A stretch of DNA of 16,683 bases, from NCBI GenBank assembly GCA_029983495.1, contig JASBZJ010000015.1:1-16683 (forward strand), in the 5' to 3' direction. Every line of letters starts with the position of its first letter. Position 1 is the stretch's first letter. Below the pieces are notes generated by a model. The model was not told the DNA's origin. It worked only from the letters and a program-made list of their open reading frames with translations, and made no database searches. A program made the position numbers and the translations under genes. The stretch comes from Porphyromonas sp. Its GTDB lineage: Bacteria; Bacteroidota; Bacteroidia; Bacteroidales; Porphyromonadaceae. Of the stretch, positions 6,241 to 13,932 are shown in pieces.

Positions 6241-8754
6241 TTACTTTGACGAAAGACGCAAGTTATAGAGAATTTTGTTGAGGGAATCGAGATCCTGAAC
6301 TAAAACTTCGCGAGGTTTACTTCCCGATTGCTTGCCTACTATTCCGGCTCGCTCCAATTGATCCATCAATCGACCAGCGCGGTTAAATCCGATTTCGAAA
6401 TCACGCTGTATTTTACTTGTAGACCCCTGCCCCGATGATACGACCGCACGAGCAACAGTTTCGAATAATGCATCGAGTTTGTCGGTTGAAATTGACGACT
6501 CGGTCGACTCTTCTTCATGAACTTCGGGCAATGGGTAAGGAGCTTCGTAGCCTGGTTGGGCTGCAATAAAATCGACAATTCGTTGAGTTTCGGGCGTATC
6601 AACCAAAGCACACTGCAAACGAATCATTTCGCGCCCCTGATAAAACAACATATCTCCCCTACCTATTAACCTATTTGCACCCGTAGAATCGAGAATGGTT
6701 CGGCTGTCCATTGACGAAAATACTTTAAAAGCAATACGAGCAGGGAAGTTAGCTTTTATAGTTCCCGTAACCACGTCCGTAGTAGGTCGTTGTGTTGCAA
6801 GAATCATATGTATACCAGCAGCACGTGCTTTCTGGGCTAATCGAGCAATGGGTCGTTCAATTTCTTTGCCTCCCGTCATAATTAGATCAGCAAACTCATC
6901 TACCACCAATACAATATAAGGCATAAGTTCGTGGCCGTCTTCCTCGAGTAGCTCACCTGCTTTATAGGCTTTATTATATTCGGCAATGTTCCTTACTTTC
7001 GCATTGGTTAAACGCAAATAACGGTTATCCATCTCTTCGCATAACGACAGCAATGTGGGTATTACTCTATCGGTATCGGTAATAATGCACTTATTTTCGG
7101 TAGGTATTTTTGCAAAGAAGTGATGTTGCAGGTCGTTATAAATCGAAAATTCGAGAATCTTCGGGTCAATCATCACAAACTTCAATTCACTAGGATGCTT
7201 GGCGTATAACAACGATGTGATAATTACGTTCATGCCTACACTTTTACCCTGCCCTGTTGCCCCTGCAATAAGTAAATGAGGCATCTTGGTTAAATCGAAA
7301 GTAAAAATATCGTTGGTTATGGTACGCCCTAAAGCGATGGGTAGCTCGAACTTACTTTCAACAAACTTACGCGACGTTAGCATACTTCGCAAGCCAACAA
7401 CACGAGGTTTAGCATTGGGTACCTCAATTCCTATGGTTCCCTTTCCTGGTATCGGAGCAATAATACGTATACCATCGGCCTTTAAGCTCAAAGCTATATC
7501 ATCCTCGAGGTTACGAATGCGCGATATTTTTATACCCGCATCAGGTTCTATTTCGTAAAGTGTTACAGTAGGGCCTACAGTGGCTTTTATAGGCGTTACC
7601 TTTATTTTAAAACTTTCTAGGGTATCAATAATAAGTTGTTCGTTAGCCCGAATTTCCTTCATATCGGGGGGAACAAGCTCCTCGCTATCTTTTTCTAACA
7701 AATCGGGGGTAGGGAAAAGATAACCAGGTAAATCGCCTTGGTCTCGCTTAACAAACTGTTTTTCGCTCATGGGCTGACTATCCCCTTCGGCAACCTCAAC
7801 AACAAGTTTGCTTTCGGTTGCGTAAATATTCGATGGTTCCTTTTGTGGCGAAAGGTATTCCTCGCTGGGGTCAACTTCCTCAACATTATTATCTTCAAGA
7901 GGGGTAGCTTTAGTACTAGTTTCTTGAAAATCGCCTACAGGAGGCTCAGATGTAGTTTCAGTTGTAAACTCTTGTTCGTGGCTATTTTTTTCGGTTGGTT
8001 CAATAACATCAGCTTTATCCTTAGGTTTTCTGTGCCACTTTAACCAATTAAACGACAATGCATGACGAACATTAGCCTTACGGCGAGGGCGGAATAGTAC
8101 CCATGTTATTACAACTAATAACAACCCTAAAAAAGCCACTCCCCAAACACCAATATACATTGCTAACCACTCTCCCAATAGTTCACCATCGCGCCCCCCC
8201 CACCTAAAGGTAGTATAAGAGGATACAAAAGGCAAGGTTACCAAGTAAGCTAATAGCGATAATGTAATGGCAAAAAAGGTATACTTAACAAACACTTTAA
8301 GCAACTGCACTTTAGGGTGTGCCCCTATAAGCTTTAACGAAACCATTAATGGAAAAACTAAAAGTGCAAAAATACCCACGCCCAAAAAGCCATCTACCAA
8401 AGCATGCGAAACTATGGCACCTAACCACGAAAAGGTATTCTGCACTTCCCCTTTTTCGAGTTCAGATGCCGAAACACCATGCCCAGCAACAATACTCTGA
8501 TCGCTACTAGCTGTAAAGAAATAGCTAACACATGCAATAAAGCAGAAGAGCGTTGCAAACAATAATACCAAGCCAACAAGAAACCTTACGCTATCCTGCC
8601 GAGCTGTATTACGTATATTGTCCACAAAGTGCCTACTTCGGCTAGGCTTTGCAGTATTATTTTTACGAACTGGTTGTTTTTTTCGTTTATGAGTAGTTCC
8701 CTTTGGCATAGAATACTGTGCATTGTTCGCCAAACTTGGCACAATTACACGCAT
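6241..8754 (-). CDS. ftsK: DNA translocase FtsK/SpoIIIE
   Basis: An 837-residue septal DNA pump that clears chromosome termini during division and activates XerCD recombination. After a basic N-terminus there are four membrane helices (about 57-80, 113-140, 155-178, 198-221), then an acidic low-complexity linker (about 240-340). The motor follows with an alpha/beta region, Walker A GATGQGKS (498-505) and Walker B VLVVDEFADL (615-624), plus the LATQRP segment. A gamma winged-helix domain (about 755-837: SKIQRDFEIGFNRAGRLMDQLE) reads polar chromosome motifs. The linker is far shorter than in E. coli, as is usual in Bacteroidetes. Codon 16 (ATG at 8709, MPKGTTHKRKK) may be the true start, because a -7 promoter box overlaps the upstream flank of codon 1. 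A run of eight G on the coding strand (8194-8201) encodes the Trp-Gly-Gly before the fourth helix. Confidence 0.97.
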   Translation of the reverse strand: MRVIVPSLANNAQYSMPKGTTHKRKKQPVRKNNTAKPSRSRHFVDNIRNTARQDSVRFLVGLVLLFATLFCFIACVSYFFTASSDQSIVAGHGVSASELEKGEVQNTFSWLGAIVSHALVDGFLGVGIFALLVFPLMVSLKLIGAHPKVQLLKVFVKYTFFAITLSLLAYLVTLPFVSSYTTFRWGGRDGELLGEWLAMYIGVWGVAFLGLLLVVITWVLFRPRRKANVRHALSFNWLKWHRKPKDKADVIEPTEKNSHEQEFTTETTSEPPVGDFQETSTKATPLEDNNVEEVDPSEEYLSPQKEPSNIYATESKLVVEVAEGDSQPMSEKQFVKRDQGDLPGYLFPTPDLLEKDSEELVPPDMKEIRANEQLIIDTLESFKIKVTPIKATVGPTVTLYEIEPDAGIKISRIRNLEDDIALSLKADGIRIIAPIPGKGTIGIEVPNAKPRVVGLRSMLTSRKFVESKFELPIALGRTITNDIFTFDLTKMPHLLIAGATGQGKSVGMNVIITSLLYAKHPSELKFVMIDPKILEFSIYNDLQHHFFAKIPTENKCIITDTDRVIPTLLSLCEEMDNRYLRLTNAKVRNIAEYNKAYKAGELLEEDGHELMPYIVLVVDEFADLIMTGGKEIERPIARLAQKARAAGIHMILATQRPTTDVVTGTIKANFPARIAFKVFSSMDSRTILDSTGANRLIGRGDMLFYQGREMIRLQCALVDTPETQRIVDFIAAQPGYEAPYPLPEVHEEESTESSISTDKLDALFETVARAVVSSGQGSTSKIQRDFEIGFNRAGRLMDQLERAGIVGKQSGSKPREVLVQDLDSLNKILYNLRLSSK
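8194..8201. repeat. Homopolymer tract (G8 on the coding strand) inside ftsK
   Basis: Eight identical bases span the WGG codons between the third and fourth membrane helices of FtsK. It is the longest G/C homopolymer I noticed in the window. It is unusual in a gene expected to be essential, since a one-base slip would remove the motor domain. Confidence 0.6.
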
Positions 8755-8755
8755 G

Positions 8756-8763
8756 CAAAGTTA
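8756..8763 (-). promoter_or_regulatory. Candidate -7 promoter box for ftsK
   Basis: On the minus strand this reads TAACTTTG, an exact TAnnTTTG match. Initiation would fall near 8750-8752, right at the first possible ftsK ATG (8754). The box therefore favours the ATG at 8709, which would leave a leader of about 40 bases. No clear -33 TTTG is seen at 19-21 bases. A promoter is expected here, since a strong terminator lies about 95 bases upstream. Confidence 0.5.
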
Positions 8764-8860
8764 CTACTTTGGAATGAACTAAATGATGCTTTTGTTGCCG
8801 TATCGCCTATTTTTGGAAAAACACACCTAGTGAAACTAGCTAGAACATAGAACCAACTAT

Positions 8861-8892
8861 AAATAAAAAATACCCCTTAAAAAAGGAGTATT
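8861..8892 (-). terminator. Strong Rho-independent terminator after the sigma/anti-sigma operon
   Basis: On the minus strand AATACTCCTT pairs with AAGGGGTATT (8883-8892 with 8869-8878) around a TTTT loop. All ten pairs form if one G-U wobble is allowed. A TTTTTTATTT tract follows directly. It lies 28 bases after the stop of the beta-barrel gene and separates that unit from ftsK. Confidence 0.85.
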
Positions 8893-8919
8893 AAAATTAG
8901 GGTGTTCTCACAAGTATGT

Positions 8920-10266
8920 TTATTTAGCCAAAGGCATAAAGCGCAACCCAAAGGAAATTGAGAAGTTCAGCGGATGGCTTTTATAATATGTTTTTAGCTT
9001 TGTTCCATCATCGAAATAATAACTTAAACTAGGCGAAGCGTAAAGTGCCAATTGTGGTATTATATCAAAGGCGAACCCACTATGTACATTTACTGATAGT
9101 TGCCAAGGAAGAATATCAAGAGATTTTTGATTTAAACTTGAATACACGGCCTTATCCACAGCAAAATCTGCACCAGCATACAAATTAAACCGCTTGTAGC
9201 GAAATAGCTCTACATCAAATCCAAGGGGAATACCTACATAATGGATGCGCTGTTGCAAGCTTTCTCCGGGGAGGTAATTACTTGCTTTGCTAACTAGCAT
9301 AGTATAACGAATACCCGATTCGATAGAAATATATTTTGTAATAGGAAGCGAAACTCTTGCACCAGCCCGTAATGGCAATGCATGCCTAAAAGTTGTACTG
9401 TTGTACTTTAGCTGTTCATCCTCGTCCGAAGGAATACGCACAAATGGAGGAAGAATATTACGACTTTTCAGGATAAAACCACTTTGCTGAAGGGGTTGGG
9501 TATTGTACCTTGCAAGAGGAACCGTACTTGCTGTAGATAAGGCAAGGGTTTCGAGTACTCTGGTATCGTTATTTATCTCTTGGGCTAAACGAGAATCGTT
9601 AGGTTTGGAGAGTAACTTATTATAGTCATCGGGGAGCTCAACAGTTACCTCGTTATGGTTTGGTGCAACTGTACTTTCGTGCTGTACAAATTCGCTCGTT
9701 GCCATAGCATAATTTATTTCGCTAGCATATAGTTCAATATTTGTTTCCCGAGAGGGAAGAACAATATCCCTTGGAGCTATTGTTTGTAAGAGTGTGCTTT
9801 GCGAGCCATTGTCTGTGCTAACGGTCGTACTTTTACTTTGTGGCGTATTGCTTACCTCTGCATCGTGCGCAGATTTCATCCTATTGAATTCTGAAACATT
9901 CGGAGAGGATAATATTGCCGTTGGGTGCTTAGGTTGAAAAGGAATAGCTGTTTCGCTAGCGTTTTGGATAACAACCTTTGCAATAGTAGGCATGGGTTGT
10001 TGCTTATGCGCAAGTGTGTATATGCTAATTAGCAAACCTGCAACAGTAAGCACACTAGCGGCTACCATAACCATGCGACGAAAATAAACAATGTGGGGCG
10101 TTGCTTTGCCCTTTCCATCGAGTTTTTGCTCAATGCTAACCCATACCTGCTGGAGTTCGTCCGACAACGGCTGCTGAAGCTCTTCTCCTAAATGAGCCGA
10201 GCAACGTTGCTGTATCGAACTAAGCCATGGTTCGAGGGGTGCTTTTGTAGGTTTATTTTTCATCAT
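8920..10266 (-). CDS. Putative dual membrane-spanning anti-sigma factor (cytoplasmic domain, one TM helix, outer-membrane beta-barrel)
   Basis: A 448-residue protein with no cleavable signal peptide. Residues 1-63 are polar and cytoplasmic, with an LQQVWVSIEQKL helix resembling the 'LWxxIExxL' segment common in Bacteroidetes anti-sigma proteins. A basic YFRR then leads into one membrane helix (about 65-87). Residues 88-290 form a Ser/Thr/Asn/Gln/Pro-rich linker long enough to cross the periplasm. Residues 291-448 alternate hydrophobic and polar residues in about eight strands (RAGARVSLP, ISIESGIRYTML, IHYVGIPLGFDVEL, FNLYAGADFAV, LSVNVHSGFAF, LALYASPSLSYYF, FSISFGLRF), as in PorT-type outer-membrane barrels. 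This matches the Dma class from B. thetaiotaomicron, where an outer-membrane sensor controls its cognate ECF sigma. It starts 1 base after the sigma gene stop (ATGATG). The anti-sigma function is inferred from architecture and position. Confidence 0.72.
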   Translation of the reverse strand: MMKNKPTKAPLEPWLSSIQQRCSAHLGEELQQPLSDELQQVWVSIEQKLDGKGKATPHIVYFRRMVMVAASVLTVAGLLISIYTLAHKQQPMPTIAKVVIQNASETAIPFQPKHPTAILSSPNVSEFNRMKSAHDAEVSNTPQSKSTTVSTDNGSQSTLLQTIAPRDIVLPSRETNIELYASEINYAMATSEFVQHESTVAPNHNEVTVELPDDYNKLLSKPNDSRLAQEINNDTRVLETLALSTASTVPLARYNTQPLQQSGFILKSRNILPPFVRIPSDEDEQLKYNSTTFRHALPLRAGARVSLPITKYISIESGIRYTMLVSKASNYLPGESLQQRIHYVGIPLGFDVELFRYKRFNLYAGADFAVDKAVYSSLNQKSLDILPWQLSVNVHSGFAFDIIPQLALYASPSLSYYFDDGTKLKTYYKSHPLNFSISFGLRFMPLAK

Positions 10267-10267
10267 G

Positions 10268-10822
10268 TTATTGGTTATGGTTGTACCATTCGTTTATAGC
10301 CTTGGCAAGAAGCCTCTTAGCTCGTGTTAACTGCGAGGAACTACTTTTTTCGTTTATACCAAGCAACTTAGCAATTTCCTTATGGCTTTTTCCTTCGATC
10401 ACAAATAGTACAAATACGGTTCTATAGCCATCTGGGAGCGATTTAATAAACGATTCAAGAACCTCGCTAGGTAGAGTTTCGAGTTGCTCTTCAGTGGGAG
10501 AAGCAACCTCGCAAGCAACAACTTGCTCATCGTCTAGGGGAACTACAAGGTTTTTACTTTCACGGCGTAAAAACATTAAACACTCATTTGTGCAAAGCCT
10601 CCGTAACCATGCTGCTAACGAACCTTCCCCTTGGTAACGATACTTATTTATATTGTCGTAAATCCTTAGGAAACAATCTTGCAGTAAATCCTTCGCTTTT
10701 TCGTTATCGATAATATATCGACCAATAAGACGGAATAAATCGGGAGCATACAACGAGTAAAGAAGGCTAAAAGCACTACGCTCTCCAGCCTTAACCTTCT
10801 CGCTAAGTTCCTTTTCATTCAC
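10268..10822 (-). CDS. ECF-type RNA polymerase sigma-70 factor
   Basis: A 184-residue sigma factor with only regions 2 and 4, the ECF layout. Region 2 spans about residues 17-87 (FSLLYSLYAPDLFRLIGRYI, the KAKDLLQDCFLRIY core-binding and -10 segment, then SLAAWLRRLCTNECLMFLRR). An acidic linker leads to region 4 (about 122-177), with helix-turn-helix SHKEIAKLLGINEKSSSSQLTRAKRLL for the -35 element. The only sensible start is GTG at 10822, since the nearby ATG at 10818 is in another frame. It begins 3 bases after the lipoprotein stop and ends 1 base before the membrane-spanning partner, so expression is probably translationally coupled. ECF genes next to such partners are normally held inactive until an envelope signal arrives. 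Target genes are unknown. Confidence 0.95.
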   Translation of the reverse strand: MNEKELSEKVKAGERSAFSLLYSLYAPDLFRLIGRYIIDNEKAKDLLQDCFLRIYDNINKYRYQGEGSLAAWLRRLCTNECLMFLRRESKNLVVPLDDEQVVACEVASPTEEQLETLPSEVLESFIKSLPDGYRTVFVLFVIEGKSHKEIAKLLGINEKSSSSQLTRAKRLLAKAINEWYNHNQ

Positions 10823-10825
10823 ACG

Positions 10826-11860
10826 CTAAAGTGGTAGAAATACCAATGGTCCATTGCGAAAGTAACACTTTTTTTCCGTTCTGCCATTGTTATCCCCACT
10901 AAGAATAGTGGCATCATAAAATGGAATGCCTTCACTATCGAGCTTTGCCGTAAATTCTATTTCGAAAGAATGATCGAGAAGTACAAAAGTTAGTTTCTCC
11001 TTTTCGTAATTCTTCGCAGGGTCGAAAGGACCAAATGCAAAAAAGGTATTACCCCAATAACCGCTATTCGAGGTTAAGAAACTCGTTTTTCCACCATAAA
11101 GCGTAAGCTTATTAAGATAGATAGGATCTTTGCCTACTTCGTAATCATCATCATCACCATCTTCATCATAGTAGTCATCGTTATAGTGATAACGCTTGTT
11201 ATTGTACAATACAGCTACACGTTGTTTATTAATGTTTTCGAAGCTGTACTTCGAATTATAACTTGGCACAAAATAAAGAGTTACAGGCAGGTAAGTAGCC
11301 TCATGCCTATTCGAGCCGTAATTATCCCACTTTTTTCGGTCTACAACTAAGCGAATTTGAAATGGGTCTTCGGGATTATTAACGGGTACACCATTAACGG
11401 TTACCGACTTACGTATGTTGGGGTTCGTTCCTTTAGGACTTGCAGTATAAGTAAATCTTACATCGAATTCTCCAATGCCAGGAATTTCAATCTCTATCTT
11501 GGCATTTCTATAATGAGGTTGGAATTCGCCAAAGGTTAGCAAATAAGAACTTTTGCTTCGCTCCAGCGATACCCCCTTATAATATTCGGGAACAGCACGG
11601 AGTTGACGCGCTGGCAAACCTTCGTAACGATAAGTTTCGTCATCCCATTCGAAGGAAATGCTTTTTAGACGCTTATCGCCTTGACGTGTGTTCGGGTCGA
11701 TTAGTGAATGCCCGTCCTGATCGACTATTTCAATCTTTAGCACCTGGCTATTAAAATCCCAAATAAGGGGGTCGTTACCTCCATCGGGGCCAAGAGAACA
11801 TCCACTAATCGTTACCGCAAACAGGAGTAAGAACAAATAATTAACTGATATCTTTTTCAT
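10826..11860 (-). CDS. Lipoprotein of unknown function with an internal domain duplication, first gene of the sigma operon
   Basis: A 344-residue lipoprotein. The signal sequence MKKISVNYLFLLLFAVTISG ends at a lipobox with Cys21 (ISGC). The mature part starts CSLGPDGGND. It lacks the strongly acidic +2 to +6 stretch usual for Bacteroidetes surface export, so it may stay in the periplasm. The rest is beta-rich. Two segments resemble each other: YLLTFGEFQPHYRNAKIEIE...FDVRFTY (about 106-139) and FFAFGPFDPAKNYEKEKLTF...FEIEFTA (about 273-305). This indicates two tandem copies of a domain of roughly 150 residues. Between them lies a Tyr/Asp-rich loop (about 226-241). I do not recognise the family. 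Its place 3 bases ahead of the ECF sigma gene suggests a role in the same signalling system, perhaps as sensor, ligand or regulated product. Confidence 0.8.
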   Translation of the reverse strand: MKKISVNYLFLLLFAVTISGCSLGPDGGNDPLIWDFNSQVLKIEIVDQDGHSLIDPNTRQGDKRLKSISFEWDDETYRYEGLPARQLRAVPEYYKGVSLERSKSSYLLTFGEFQPHYRNAKIEIEIPGIGEFDVRFTYTASPKGTNPNIRKSVTVNGVPVNNPEDPFQIRLVVDRKKWDNYGSNRHEATYLPVTLYFVPSYNSKYSFENINKQRVAVLYNNKRYHYNDDYYDEDGDDDDYEVGKDPIYLNKLTLYGGKTSFLTSNSGYWGNTFFAFGPFDPAKNYEKEKLTFVLLDHSFEIEFTAKLDSEGIPFYDATILSGDNNGRTEKKCYFRNGPLVFLPL

Positions 11861-11898
11861 GTGAAAGTCGTATGGGTCAAAAAAAACAGCTTATTACT

Positions 11899-11952
11899 GA
11901 GGTGGGGAAGAAGGGCTTAAACTTGTTGTGCAAGCCACTTTTCCCCAACCTC
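11899..11952 (-). repeat. Long imperfect inverted repeat (54 bases) in the presumed leader of the lipoprotein-sigma operon
   Basis: The outer arms GAGGTTGGGGAA and TTCCCCACCTC pair perfectly apart from one bulged T. Pairing continues inward through GGCTT/AAGCC with about three mismatches, giving roughly 18 pairs around a loop of about 11 bases. It begins 38 bases upstream of the lipoprotein ATG. On the minus strand a TTTTTTTT run follows, but only after a 12-base spacer, so it is not a standard terminator. It could be a leader structure, an attenuator-like element or half of a small repeat element. Confidence 0.55.
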
Positions 11953-12254
11953 AAAGGGTTATTAGTCCAACCCTTGCATTCGGGCAATTCATCATTTCCA
12001 TGGTTGGTGCAAAAAGTTGATCCATTATAGGAATCTAACCTTCCCAAGGATGACTTTTCGAGGTGTTGGTGTTTATTGGTGCGTATGGTTCCGACATTTA
12101 ATGCCATTCCCCCTTGCGTGAAGCGCAACCAAGAAACCTCTTTATTACAATATTGGGGTTTATGTAGCTCGCCTTTTTCCTATGTTTATTATTGAGGGCT
12201 TATGCAAGATGTCGTTTTACGAATGCGATTCGCTAACCGCTTTCATATAGTAAA

Positions 12255-12285
12255 TGCCCCATACAGCAAAATACTGCATGGGGCA
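12255..12285 (-). terminator. Probable terminator hairpin after nhaD
   Basis: A perfect 8-base stem, TGCCCCAT/ATGGGGCA, encloses 15 bases that add a CAG/CTG inner pairing. On the minus strand only TTTACTAT follows, a weak T-tract, while a TTTTTTT run precedes the stem. It lies about 100 bases after the nhaD stop, the right place for a terminator. The orientation is less certain than for the other terminators here. Confidence 0.5.
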
Positions 12286-12382
12286 AAAAAATATTTCCTT
12301 AAGTCATTGTTGTTTAACAGGAAACGAATTGGCGAATACAAGCGACCATATCCCGAAATATATTTTACCTAGAAAAAGAGAA

Positions 12383-13702
12383 CTACCCAATATGGAGTTC
12401 AAGCCAAAGCGTTAACAGCCCACCAACATAACCTGCCAACGCTAAACCCGAAAAACGTTTAAAATAGTACCCAAAGGAGATTTTTTCAAGTCCCATAGCA
12501 GTAACCCCCGCTGCAGAACCAATAATCAGCAAGCTCCCCCCCGTTACAGCAGTATAAGCCACCGAGGTCCAGAACATACCATCAGCAAAAAAATCGGGCG
12601 ACAATGTTGCCGAGTCAAGCGGATACATCCCCATTGTACCAGCAACAAGAGCTACGTTATCAGTAAACGACGATGCCATACCTAACATGGTAGAAAATCC
12701 TAGTGGGGGGATACCACTTCGATCCACAGCGGATGCAGCTAACGAAAGAACTCCGCCTACATTAAGTGCTGCAACCGACATAAGCACGCCTAATAGAAAA
12801 AAAATCGAAGCAACATCGAGCTTTTTCATAAGTGTAACTACACGCAAGTTATCATCGAGAACCTTCGATACATTAAAAAACTTGGTATCGGTATAAATCC
12901 ACAATATAGCTAGTCCGAATAGTACACATAAAAATGGTGCAAGCCCTGTTACTATTTGGAATACAGGTACAAGGCTTAACGATAAGCAACCTATTACAAG
13001 GATTACACGTTGCGACTTGGCTCCAATAGCTTGTTGCTGAACATTTGGTTTTACTGGTACTTCGCGGAGTTTTTTATTACCCTTAAAGAGCCAAAAATAG
13101 GCAATTGTGGTAGGTATAACTAGGTTTACAATAGCAGGTAATATAAGGGTACCCATTTGGTGTAAGGGCGATAACCTTCCCGATGTCCAAAGCAAAAGTG
13201 TTGTTACATCTCCAATTGGAGACCACGAGCCACCAGCATTTGCTGCAATTACTATCATGCAAGCGTACTTTAGGCGGTCAACTTCGTTAGGAACCATACG
13301 ATGAAGAATAGAAAGCAACACAAGCACGGCTGCAATATTATCAAGCAATGCCGAAGTAACAAAAGCAATACCCACAAAAAATAGCAATAACGAACGTTTG
13401 CTATTGTTTTGTAATCGATCTGTTATAATCTGAAACCCTCCATATTTATCAACGATGCGAACAATTAACATTGTTCCAAGCACAAAAAATAGAGTTTCAG
13501 AAACATCGCCCAAGTGGTGAACGAATTTATCGTTGATAATATCGCCACTTTCGGTTTCTGTACTAAAGGTTAATATGGCCCACAGTACCGTAGCCATCAT
13601 TAATGCTATTGATCCTTTGTTTATGCGCACAACATCTTCAAGCGAAATCGCTAAAATGCCAAGGCCAAAAACAATAATCATAAGTAATTGGTAGGTCTCC
13701 AT
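12383..13702 (-). CDS. nhaD: NhaD-type Na+/H+ antiporter
   Basis: A 439-residue inner-membrane protein with about a dozen hydrophobic helices, of the NhaD/ArsB-like (IT superfamily) antiporter group. It exchanges Na+ or Li+ for protons and supports pH and salt homeostasis. Family signatures are present: FFVLGTMLIVRIVDKYGGF (72-90), SALLDNIAAVLVLL (117-130), VIAANAGGSWSPIGDVTTLLLW (151-172), FLLGVLMSVAAL, SSFTDNVALVAGTMGMY (344-360) and TGGSLLIIGSAAGVTAMG (387-404). Asp121, Asp165 and Asp348 lie in the segments that hold the ion-binding residues of this family. The gene stands alone, with a candidate -7 box at 13784-13791 and a leader of about 75 bases. It lies downstream of the LRR protein's terminator. 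Confidence 0.93.
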   Translation of the reverse strand: METYQLLMIIVFGLGILAISLEDVVRINKGSIALMMATVLWAILTFSTETESGDIINDKFVHHLGDVSETLFFVLGTMLIVRIVDKYGGFQIITDRLQNNSKRSLLLFFVGIAFVTSALLDNIAAVLVLLSILHRMVPNEVDRLKYACMIVIAANAGGSWSPIGDVTTLLLWTSGRLSPLHQMGTLILPAIVNLVIPTTIAYFWLFKGNKKLREVPVKPNVQQQAIGAKSQRVILVIGCLSLSLVPVFQIVTGLAPFLCVLFGLAILWIYTDTKFFNVSKVLDDNLRVVTLMKKLDVASIFFLLGVLMSVAALNVGGVLSLAASAVDRSGIPPLGFSTMLGMASSFTDNVALVAGTMGMYPLDSATLSPDFFADGMFWTSVAYTAVTGGSLLIIGSAAGVTAMGLEKISFGYYFKRFSGLALAGYVGGLLTLWLELHIG

Positions 13703-13783
13703 TCGGTTGTTTCTATAAGTTTGAATTCTAAAAGTTCGGTCATTGCAGGCTAATATGATTCAAAAACCTGTTTTCCGCAACGG

Positions 13784-13791
13784 CAAATTTA
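13784..13791 (-). promoter_or_regulatory. Candidate -7 promoter box for nhaD
   Basis: On the minus strand this reads TAAATTTG, an exact TAnnTTTG match lying between the LRR gene terminator and nhaD. Initiation near 13780 would leave a leader of about 77 bases. No good TTTG -33 element is seen at standard spacing. Confidence 0.45.
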
Positions 13792-13900
13792 GATGTTTTT
13801 TTCGGGAATATCCTTCATATTGGGCAAGTACTTTAGTAGCGTTCCATTGATGTATTACACTCAAATCATAAACAAATGCTCGTTATTTAAGAAATCAAAG

Positions 13901-13932
13901 AAAAAGGATCGGCAACAATTATCGCCGATCCT
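13901..13932 (-). terminator. Rho-independent terminator after the LRR surface protein gene
   Basis: The perfect stem GGATCGGC/GCCGATCC (13924-13931 with 13906-13913), extended by one A-T pair, has a 10-base loop. On the minus strand it is followed by TTTTTCTTTG. It lies about 60 bases after the stop codon at 13993. Confidence 0.85.

Larger units (their letters stand above)
11861..12382 (-). other. Gap of 522 bases without a convincing gene, rich in secondary structure
   Basis: No recognisable protein, tRNA or TAnnTTTG box is present. The longest open stretch on the minus strand (11877-12128; 83 codons from a TTG, 76 from an ATG at 12107) has an odd composition (Gly, Asn, His, Cys and Lys, with Asn-His-Gly-Asn and Gly-Trp-Thr-Asn-Asn segments). 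It also runs straight through a long hairpin. I consider it more likely to be non-coding or a degenerate repeat than a gene. The gap also holds the nhaD-side hairpin (12255-12285). The promoter of the lipoprotein-sigma operon must lie here, unless that operon is read from nhaD. Confidence 0.45.

Noticed and set aside
11877..12128. Open frame of 83 codons on the minus strand, just upstream of the lipoprotein gene
   Set aside because: It starts at TTG (ATG only at 12107), has unusual composition, no recognisable domain, and runs through a 54-base hairpin. I describe it as part of a structured gap and do not call it a gene.
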